Positions 1 to 5,604 of a stretch of DNA of 5,604 nt are shown piece after piece. The notes beneath the pieces were generated by a model. The model saw only the letters and a program-made list of their open reading frames with translations. It was not told the origin of the DNA and made no database searches. The stretch's first letter is position 1. Every line of letters begins with the position of its first letter. A program made the translations under genes and the position numbers. Source of the stretch: Desulfobacteraceae bacterium (GTDB lineage Bacteria > Desulfobacterota > DSM-4660 > Desulfatiglandales > Desulfatiglandaceae); contig JAUUWD010000125.1 of NCBI GenBank assembly GCA_030589225.1, forward strand, positions 1-5,604, read 5' to 3'.

Positions 1-26
1 TGGCCCAGACCGTTTTTACAACGCTT

Positions 27-58
27 CCGTTTTAAAATTGTTTAATTTGAAAATACGG
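27..58. other. AT-rich imperfect stem-loop
   Basis: CCGT (27-30) pairs with ACGG (55-58), TTT (31-33) with AAA (51-53) across a one-base bulge, and AAATT (35-39) with AATTT (44-48) around the loop GTTT. That makes about 12 pairs in 32 bases. It could be the 3' end structure of a gene to the left, but no T-run follows on the + strand, so it is not a standard intrinsic terminator. AT-rich DNA forms such structures by chance fairly often, so the call is weak. Confidence 0.25.
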
Positions 59-98
59 CCAATAGTATCCTAAACCAATCAAGTCGCACCAGGGCGGG

Positions 99-217
99 CC
101 GAAACAAATACGAATGACATAAATCCCAAATTCAAAACATGCCAAGATCCTATAAATATGGCATAAGTTCTCGAAATGTTTTGGTCATTTGATATTCGAA
201 TTTTGATATTGTTTCGG
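99..217. repeat. Long nested imperfect palindrome, possible dispersed intergenic repeat
   Basis: Three segments pair in nested, collinear order. CCGAAACAA (99-107) is the exact reverse complement of TTGTTTCGG (209-217). CGAATGAC (111-118) pairs with GTCATTTG (184-191) with one G-T wobble. CAAAACAT (133-140) is the exact reverse complement of ATGTTTTG (176-183). A further short pairing, GCCA (141-144) with TGGC (159-162), sits near the tip. The arms are separated by a 14-base bulge (119-132) and an asymmetric internal loop (108-110 against 192-208). A competing pairing joins 121-139 with 210-228 (16 of 19 positions). The wording of the arms (AAATCCCAAATTC..., TTTTGGTCATTTG..., GTTTCGGATTTCGG) resembles a dispersed AT-rich repeat that I recall from intergenic DNA of environmental bacteria. 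That recollection is unverified. It might be a MITE-like element, a structured transcript or a degenerate repeat. Confidence 0.5.
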
Positions 218-305
218 ATTTCGGATTTGAGTCCCGTTATTGGCAGAGCAAATCCTCGAGATTTGATCGAGTTAAAGTCTACTTTGACGTTGCTGTGCTT
301 TGATA

Positions 306-335
306 GGCACTTTAGTTCACTTTAGGCATTTTAGG
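306..335 (+). repeat. Near-tandem 10-base direct repeat
   Basis: GGCACTTTAG (306-315), TTCACTTTAG (316-325) and the degenerate GCATTTTAG (326-334) follow each other directly, giving about three copies of a (T/G)CACTTTAG unit. It lies just upstream of the predicted promoter. It may be a degenerate protein-binding array or simply a small tandem duplication. No function can be read from it. Confidence 0.35.
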
Positions 336-338
336 CCC

Positions 339-365
339 TTGGTCGAACGTACCTTTCAGGACCAA
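339..365. promoter_or_regulatory. Inverted repeat TTGGTC-N15-GACCAA, candidate operator
   Basis: TTGGTC (339-344) and GACCAA (360-365) are perfect reverse complements separated by 15 bases, with half-site centres 21 bases apart, about two helical turns. The dyad is centred near base 352, roughly 40 bases before the transcription start predicted from the TATAAT box. Many activators bind around that distance at promoters with a poor -35 box, which is the case here. It does not match the CRP consensus TGTGA-N6-TCACA. Six-base arms can arise by chance, so this is a candidate only. Confidence 0.3.
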
Positions 366-379
366 TATGACACACCCTT

Positions 380-385
380 TATAAT
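380..385 (+). promoter_or_regulatory. TATAAT -10 box of the two-gene unit
   Basis: The hexamer is a perfect sigma-70 -10 match 19 bases before the ATG at 405. The hexamers at 16-18 base spacing upstream (for example CAGGAC at 357-362) are poor -35 matches, so the promoter is probably weak alone or depends on an activator. Start of transcription would be near base 392, leaving a leader of about 13 bases that includes the Shine-Dalgarno site. In AT-rich DNA a lone TATAAT can be accidental. Confidence 0.4.
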
Positions 386-393
386 CGAGCACT

Positions 394-398
394 GAGGG
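394..398 (+). promoter_or_regulatory. Ribosome binding site GAGGG for the transporter-like gene
   Basis: GAGGG lies six bases before the ATG at 405. An in-frame TAG at 399-401 sits between them, so no upstream start in this frame is possible and the ATG at 405 is fixed as the first usable start. Confidence 0.65.
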
Positions 399-404
399 TA
401 GTAT

Positions 405-3400
405 ATGCTGAAAATTTTGAGCAAATGGCTCAATATCTACCAGGATGAAAGGGGATTGTTTCTCTGGTCTGCGGTTCTTCTTTTTCTCATCCGTACCTCT
501 GGCGTTCTTTTCAATAATTTTGCAGAGACCGCTTTTTTAAAGAGGTTCGGCGTGGAGTACCTGCCTATTGTCTACATGGTCAACTCTGTATCTACGTTTG
601 TGATTATGGGGTTCATGGTAGGGCTTATGGGTAAGCTTCCGGGAAGTCGTCTCTTGACATATCTGCTTTTATTTTGTGGCGGCTCTGTTGCAGGGCTCCG
701 CCTTATTATTCCTCTGGACATTGATCTTCTCTATCCCCTGCTGTTTGTCCTGAAGGCCCAATATGAGGTCTTGCTCGGACTCGTTTTCTGGAACCTGGCC
801 AACGATCTCTTCAATACCAGACAGTCCAAGCGCCTGTTTCCACTGATCACGGCAGGTGGGGTCCTTGGCGGTGTCATTGGCAGTTTCGGGACCCCTTTTC
901 TGGCCAGGACCATATCTATGGACAACCTGATGCTGGCCTATCTTGGCACGACTATACTTGGCGCTATAACCGTGAAAAGGATGGGGGTTCGTTTCCCGAC
1001 CTTACTGCTCTCGGACAAGTCTCCAAAAAAAAGAAAATCACATACATCTATCATAAAGGAATTTAAGAAGGTTATTCCTCTTATCAAGGAATCCAGGCTG
1101 GTAAAAATTCTGATTATGCTGACCCTTATGCCCAATGTGGTTATCCCCATCATGAATTACCAGTTCAATTATGCAATTGACCAGTCATTTGGTAACGAAA
1201 GGACCATGATCGAGTTCTTTGGCTATTTCAGAGGTACATTGAATATTATCAGTCTGATTATTCTTTTGTTTGTCGGAAAGCTATACGGCCGATGGGGACT
1301 ACCGGTTGTCCTTATGTTTCATCCTATTAACTACATGTTTGCATTTATCGCCTTTTTGTTGCGCTTTGATCTATTTTCGGCCATGTATGCAAGGATATCT
1401 ACCAATGTTTTGAGAACCACCATGAATGTCCCTGCCACCAACATACTGATGGGCCTTTTTCCGGAATCTTACAGGAATGTGATCAGGCCGTTTTTAAGGG
1501 GGACCGTGGTGCGGATTGGGGTACTTATGGGCGCAGGGTTCATCATGCTTTCGGAGGGACTCGTCCATCCCAGGTACCTTTCCCTTGTGGGGATGATCTT
1601 TGTGGGGGGATGGATCATCACAACTTTTTTCCTCAAGAGAGGGTACTCGAAAATTCTGCTCGACTTGATATCCAGGAATATGCTGGACCTCAAGTCCATG
1701 GAAGACAAGGACGTTGGTCACGTCTTCAATGACAAAAAAGTGCGGAACCAATTGGTTCAGGCCTTTTTGTCTGCCCGGGGTAATGACTGCCTGTGGTATG
1801 CCCGTTTGCTCAAATCGCTGGGGGTGCAAGGGCTGGACAGCTACATTCTTTCAACCCTTAAAAACCAGGGGAACATGACCAAAATTGAACTTCTCTCTAT
1901 GCTCTCGCCACAGGCAGGGGATGAGGCTATCCGGGCATTTAAGGAGTTGGCCGAACCAGGCAGGCCGGATCTCATGGCTGCCCTTGTCAAGGCCGCAAAC
2001 CGGCTTGATTCTGGACTTTCATCCGATTTTGAAACGGAAGTCTTTAAAACCACAAAGTATCCTGAAGTCAAGGCCTATGCGGTCACAGGCCTCTATCAGC
2101 AAGATCCTGAAAAGTACAGGGAAATTATTGATACCTGGCTTGATGAAGATGATATTACCGAGAGAAAGGCAGGCGTCATTGCTGCCGGAGAGTCAGGAGA
2201 GGATACTTACATTTCCCGGCTGGAAAAGATGCTGACCGCGGAAAAGAATGGCCCTATCCTCCCATTTGTCCTGGCAGGCCTTAACCGACTTGGGGCACCT
2301 GACATGAATACTCTGGCTCATACCTATCTCTCTCATCCCATGGTATCTGTACGCATGGCAGCCCTTGAGGCGTTTGAAATAGAGGATGATGACGACTTGA
2401 GAACAGTGATTGACCTTTTGAATGACCCTTCAAATCGCGTCCATGAAAAAGCAAAACACAGGCTTGAAAGTTCTTCCTACCAGAACGCTCAACTGCTCGT
2501 TGAATCCCTCACTATACCACGGCGTAAGGTCCGGGATGGCCTCTTCTATTTGTTGGAATCCATGGACATAAAGAATTTGGATGTCTTCCGGGCCGCTCGT
2601 TTCCAGCTTGAAAGAAGTTACAGAAACATGGCCGAGGCAGAGACCCTCCGTCTTCTTCCTGAGAGCCGCGAGAGAGACTTGCTTCTGGACCACCTGGAAC
2701 AGAAAAGCAAAGTGCGTCTGGAAAACGCTTTAAGGGTGCTGGCCACACAGGATCGTTCAGGTCAGACGAAGACCATTTGGCGGGGTATTTCGTCAGCCGA
2801 TCTCCGTCAGAGATCAAATAGCCTTGAAGCCCTGGATGATTTGTTAGACCCTTCTTTGTCAAGAATCATGATGCCCCTTCTGGAAGACCTTCCCCCATCC
2901 CAGTGTTTGGCCGTGGGCAGAAAAAAGTTTAAATTGCCTAATTTTGATTCTGATCCGGCTGCCATATACCCCCACCTTCTTGCCAAACAGAACTGGGTCA
3001 CGGTTGTTCTGACGCTTTATTTAGTCTCTCATCATAGGGCCGATGAGGTGGTCAAGGAAGCCGTTGAGAACCTAACCGGGTCCGAAAACGTTTATATTTG
3101 TCAGATGGCTCAATGCGTCTTTGATCTGAAACAGGATCGTCCTGTAAAAAAGGAGGATGAAATGGGAACAGAAATCAGTGTCCCTGACAAGATTCTGCAT
3201 TTAAGGAGGATTAAGATATTTGAAGGGCTCTCTATAACAGAGCTTGCGGCCGTGGCATCTGTCACAGAAGAGATGGTATTTCAGCCTGGAGAGACTGTGA
3301 TCAAAGAGGGTGAGCCTGGAGAGACCATGTATCTCATTCTTGAAGGCGAAGTATCTGTAAATAAAGGCCAGGAGCAAGGCCATGAAATTGAACTGGACCG

Positions 3401-3620
3401 AATCAGCGCTGGAGATTATTTTGGCGAAATGGCCCTTTTTGAAGACATACCACGTTCTGCGACGATCCGTACGCAAAAAGAGACCCGCCTTCTGATGCTC
3501 CATAAGCGGGAATTTGCAGAAATTGTAAGGGAATACCCCCAGATTGCCCTTCATATTTGCAGGGTGTTGGGTGCACGCCTCCGCAGATTGCATGATAAAG
3601 TAAAGCGTAATGAAAAATAG
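405..3620 (+). CDS. NTT-like (ATP/ADP translocase-type) membrane protein with HEAT-like solenoid and cyclic-nucleotide-binding domain
   Basis: Three domains are visible. Residues ~15-412 form about 12 hydrophobic helices with a basic cytosolic loop (~194-232, KSPKKRK) in the middle. The stretch FWNLANDLF...RQSKRLFPLI (128-149) and GGVLGGVIGS (151-160) match my memory of the ATP/ADP translocase (Npt1/Npt2, NTT) family. Residues ~440-830 are an alpha-solenoid with HEAT-like units, clearest at HPMVSVRMAALEAF (644-657), DPSNRVHEKAKHRL (674-687) and QRSNSLEALDDLL (802-814). Residues ~935-1062 are a cyclic-nucleotide-binding domain with FGEMALFEDIPRSAT (1006-1020), keeping the Glu and Arg (E1008, R1017) that contact ribose and phosphate in CRP and PKA. 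Classic NTT proteins have about 500 residues and lack the two cytosolic parts. Transport of nucleotides is not shown: the substrate residues could not be aligned, and the membrane part may act as a sensor. The ATG at 405 has a good ribosome binding site and an in-frame stop just upstream. The domain order is secure; the function is not. Confidence 0.9.
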   Translation: MLKILSKWLNIYQDERGLFLWSAVLLFLIRTSGVLFNNFAETAFLKRFGVEYLPIVYMVNSVSTFVIMGFMVGLMGKLPGSRLLTYLLLFCGGSVAGLRLIIPLDIDLLYPLLFVLKAQYEVLLGLVFWNLANDLFNTRQSKRLFPLITAGGVLGGVIGSFGTPFLARTISMDNLMLAYLGTTILGAITVKRMGVRFPTLLLSDKSPKKRKSHTSIIKEFKKVIPLIKESRLVKILIMLTLMPNVVIPIMNYQFNYAIDQSFGNERTMIEFFGYFRGTLNIISLIILLFVGKLYGRWGLPVVLMFHPINYMFAFIAFLLRFDLFSAMYARISTNVLRTTMNVPATNILMGLFPESYRNVIRPFLRGTVVRIGVLMGAGFIMLSEGLVHPRYLSLVGMIFVGGWIITTFFLKRGYSKILLDLISRNMLDLKSMEDKDVGHVFNDKKVRNQLVQAFLSARGNDCLWYARLLKSLGVQGLDSYILSTLKNQGNMTKIELLSMLSPQAGDEAIRAFKELAEPGRPDLMAALVKAANRLDSGLSSDFETEVFKTTKYPEVKAYAVTGLYQQDPEKYREIIDTWLDEDDITERKAGVIAAGESGEDTYISRLEKMLTAEKNGPILPFVLAGLNRLGAPDMNTLAHTYLSHPMVSVRMAALEAFEIEDDDDLRTVIDLLNDPSNRVHEKAKHRLESSSYQNAQLLVESLTIPRRKVRDGLFYLLESMDIKNLDVFRAARFQLERSYRNMAEAETLRLLPESRERDLLLDHLEQKSKVRLENALRVLATQDRSGQTKTIWRGISSADLRQRSNSLEALDDLLDPSLSRIMMPLLEDLPPSQCLAVGRKKFKLPNFDSDPAAIYPHLLAKQNWVTVVLTLYLVSHHRADEVVKEAVENLTGSENVYICQMAQCVFDLKQDRPVKKEDEMGTEISVPDKILHLRRIKIFEGLSITELAAVASVTEEMVFQPGETVIKEGEPGETMYLILEGEVSVNKGQEQGHEIELDRISAGDYFGEMALFEDIPRSATIRTQKETRLLMLHKREFAEIVREYPQIALHICRVLGARLRRLHDKVKRNEK
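3151..3164 (+). promoter_or_regulatory. Possible internal ribosome binding site and start (free cyclic-nucleotide-binding domain)
   Basis: A perfect AGGAGG (3151-3156) stands five bases before an ATG (3162-3164) in the frame of the large gene, at Met920. Starting there would give a 152-residue protein consisting almost only of the cyclic-nucleotide-binding domain. The site falls in the charged linker KKEDE between the solenoid and that domain. Lys/Glu/Asp codons (AAG GAG GAT GAA) produce such motifs by chance, and another AGGAGG at 3204-3209 has no start after it, so confidence is low. Confidence 0.25.
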
Positions 3621-5604
3621 GGAACTGGCTCATATCCTGCTGGTACACCCGCCGGTTACCAGCCCGGCCGCCCCACCGTGGGTTCTGGCCAATGCGGCAG
3701 GAAAGCTGTCTGGGACTGGAATATGTCTCGAACAATACGATGCCAATCTGGATTTCTTTCTAAACCATTTTCTTACCTCAGAGAACCTGACCGGCCTTAT
3801 GGGCGTGATTGAAAAACGCAAAATGCAGGGAGGTTATAAAGAAGTTGACACATACACCGCCTCTCTACTGGCCAATCTGGCCACAAACCATGGACATTGG
3901 GAAAGCAAAATCGCTGCGGTAGGCCGCAGTCTGAAGATACTTGGAACAGAGGATTTCTACCGCCCCGGGCTATGCATGACGGTCCTCAAAGAAATAAACG
4001 ATCTGCTTGCCTTGGGCTCCCTTGCCTTTTACCCCTCCCGTATTCGATGGAACGGTTTTTCTAATCCTGCTGTGAGGGACTGGACCGAGGTAGGGGCATT
4101 TTTAGAGGATCAGGAAACTAATCCCTTTCTTTCACTTTGCCAGGGGAGATTGGCCCATCGGATCGCGCATCCGGGTCTTGGGCTTCTGATCCTGACCGTA
4201 TGTGCTCCGGACCAGTTGCCGGCCGCTCTGACCGTGGCCCGTTTTACCAAAAAACTGCGGTCCGACCTTCATGTGGCCCTGCTGGGTCATGACATGCTAT
4301 TAAAAGATGCTGCGGATTATGTGGACAGCCTGCTGCCGGAGACTGACCTGAGCCGGCTTTTTGAGTTAGTCGACAGGTTGGGGGGGAGCAGCGCCTTAGA
4401 ACAATCAGCAGTGCCCGACTTCACCGGGCTGCCATTAAAAGACTATCTGGCTCCGGCAGTGGTGCTTCCTTTTCGGGCGCTTTCTGACTCCCGGTCTGGT
4501 TTAATACCCCCCTCGATCTTCTTGACCATATTGAAGGAGCAGGTGCATGACACTGGAGCAGATGGTTTTCTAATTGAGGACGATCGCCTAACGCCTGCCT
4601 ATATGGCCGAAATGGCCGCTCGGATGGCCGGGGAACAGCCTTTTTTTTGCCTGGGCCTGACATGCCCCCTGGATGACACGGCAGGACCGGAAAATATGGC
4701 CGCAGCCCGCCAGGCCGGTTTGAGGCTCATACAATGGCATGATCCCGCTGGACTGTTAGAGCACCTGACCAAGTCCTTGTGGGACGTTTCCAGGGCCGAG
4801 GTGTGGAACCACGTAGTGATTCCGGCAGGACCGGAGAGCACCCTGGTCCGGGGGCTGATACGTTTTGTTGGGTCCAATCCCAACATTGCCCATTCGTGGG
4901 TCCGCCGCAAACCCCTTGGGTTACCCTTTGAAAGCCCCGTTAAGCAGGCCGAACAAGAACCAGGAGCCTATACGCAGGTGGCCAAGTTGCCTGGCCTCCC
5001 CCTTTGGAACGGACTGAATGACCCGGTCTATCTGCTGCTTTATGTGAACAGACATGGCGTCAAAAAGGTAATTCACTGGCGGGTGCAGGACGACGGGGTC
5101 TCGGTCCACGGTCTGGGAGAAAACATGATTTATCATTTCGTTAAGCCCCGGGACCTTCCGCCGGGATACCTGGACGAAATCTGTCGAATGATAGAGGCAG
5201 GGGGATCGGTGGGAACAAAGTGGGTCAGGTACAACCTGGAGCGGGCGTTTTTGATCGGCTATGTCCTTGAACATGACTTGATCGTGGGAAATTCCAGCCT
5301 GAAGCATCCCAGACCTGAGTATGTTGAGGCGGTCAATAGGCAGTCAGATCTTGATCTCAGCCAATATCTGGAGCGTGGCTATACATCGGTTAGGCCCGAA
5401 TACCGGGGCATGGGTATAGGCACAAAGCTCCTGGAGGGCCTGACTGAAAGGGTCGGCAACAAGAAGCTCTTCTCGATTATCGGTAAGGATAATGTGGCTA
5501 CTCAGAAGATAGCCCTGCGCAATAAAACCAGGCAGGTAGCCACCTTTTACAGCGAGAGCCTGAACAAAGAGGTAGGGGTCTGGATACCGGAGAAGATGCT
5601 TTAG
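3610..5604 (+). CDS. Cysteine-less radical SAM-like (B12-binding-fold) protein fused to a C-terminal GNAT acetyltransferase
   Basis: Residues ~7-265 resemble the N-terminal B12-binding fold of radical SAM enzymes: HILLVHPPV (8-16), YDANLDFF (43-50) and a Rossmann-like stretch LGLLILTVCAPDQL...ALTVARF...HVALLG (190-226). No DxHxxG cobalamin motif is seen. The family-like linker PDFTGLPLKDYL (269-280) and VVLPF (284-288) lead to where CxxxCxxC should be, but residues 291-301 contain no cysteine. FLIEDDRLTP (320-329) and following helices continue the barrel-like pattern to ~430. Residues ~506-664 are a GNAT domain with VRPEYRGMGIG (594-604), the R-G-x-G-x-G acetyl-CoA pyrophosphate loop. Catalysis by acetyl transfer is likely, radical SAM chemistry is not; the acceptor is unknown. 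The ATG overlaps the previous gene by 11 bases, has a TAA in frame nine bases upstream and only a weak ribosome binding site, suggesting coupled translation. The TAG is the last codon of the window. The GNAT call is strong, the degenerate radical SAM call good, the biological role open. Confidence 0.85.
   Translation: MKNRELAHILLVHPPVTSPAAPPWVLANAAGKLSGTGICLEQYDANLDFFLNHFLTSENLTGLMGVIEKRKMQGGYKEVDTYTASLLANLATNHGHWESKIAAVGRSLKILGTEDFYRPGLCMTVLKEINDLLALGSLAFYPSRIRWNGFSNPAVRDWTEVGAFLEDQETNPFLSLCQGRLAHRIAHPGLGLLILTVCAPDQLPAALTVARFTKKLRSDLHVALLGHDMLLKDAADYVDSLLPETDLSRLFELVDRLGGSSALEQSAVPDFTGLPLKDYLAPAVVLPFRALSDSRSGLIPPSIFLTILKEQVHDTGADGFLIEDDRLTPAYMAEMAARMAGEQPFFCLGLTCPLDDTAGPENMAAARQAGLRLIQWHDPAGLLEHLTKSLWDVSRAEVWNHVVIPAGPESTLVRGLIRFVGSNPNIAHSWVRRKPLGLPFESPVKQAEQEPGAYTQVAKLPGLPLWNGLNDPVYLLLYVNRHGVKKVIHWRVQDDGVSVHGLGENMIYHFVKPRDLPPGYLDEICRMIEAGGSVGTKWVRYNLERAFLIGYVLEHDLIVGNSSLKHPRPEYVEAVNRQSDLDLSQYLERGYTSVRPEYRGMGIGTKLLEGLTERVGNKKLFSIIGKDNVATQKIALRNKTRQVATFYSESLNKEVGVWIPEKML

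Larger units (their letters stand above)
1..404. other. Non-coding leader region, AT-rich and rich in repeats
   Basis: No gene can be supported here. The reading frames open at the left edge close quickly on the + strand (stops at 33-35, 43-45 and 71-73), so at most the last few codons of an upstream gene could be present and I cannot tell which frame. The only small ATG frame I examined, 139-192 with 17 codons, has no ribosome binding site and lies inside the palindrome. No tRNA-like cloverleaf was noticed. What the stretch does hold is a small stem-loop, a long nested palindrome, short direct repeats and the promoter region of the transporter-like gene, listed separately. It is clearly more AT-rich than the genes. 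Confidence 0.6.

Overview
The window holds two complete genes on the + strand, preceded by about 400 bases of AT-rich, structured non-coding DNA. I see no RNA gene, insertion sequence or CRISPR array. Gene architecture, moderate GC (hand counts of single 60-base lines gave about 33% in the leader, 47-48% in gene 1 and 53-60% in gene 2) and the style of the intergenic repeat suggest an environmental bacterium, perhaps a Desulfobacterota-type (deltaproteobacterial) lineage. That assignment is an inference from memory and is not proved by the sequence.

Bases 1-404: no convincing gene. The stretch contains a small AT-rich stem-loop (27-58), a long nested imperfect palindrome (99-217), a near-tandem 10-base repeat (306-335), a 6-base inverted repeat TTGGTC/GACCAA (339-365), a perfect TATAAT box (380-385) and a Shine-Dalgarno GAGGG (394-398) in front of gene 1.

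Bases 405-3620: a 1071-residue three-part protein. A 12-helix membrane domain resembling ATP/ADP translocases (the NTT or Npt1/Npt2 nucleotide transporter group) is followed by a long HEAT-like alpha-solenoid and a C-terminal cyclic-nucleotide-binding domain with an intact phosphate-binding cassette. A perfect AGGAGG and an in-frame ATG lie exactly at the border of the last domain, so a free cyclic-nucleotide-binding protein could be made from within the gene.

Bases 3610-5604: a 664-residue protein overlapping gene 1 by 11 bases. Its first two thirds follow the layout of a B12-binding-fold/radical SAM enzyme, but the place where the CxxxCxxC iron-sulfur motif should be has no cysteine. Its last ~160 residues are a GNAT acetyltransferase with an intact acetyl-CoA loop. 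It therefore looks like a pseudo-radical-SAM/acetyltransferase fusion.

The overlap and lack of a strong ribosome binding site for gene 2 suggest a translationally coupled operon. A working hypothesis is a membrane sensor or transporter controlled by a cyclic nucleotide and paired with an acetyltransferase. The substrate of either protein cannot be read from the sequence.
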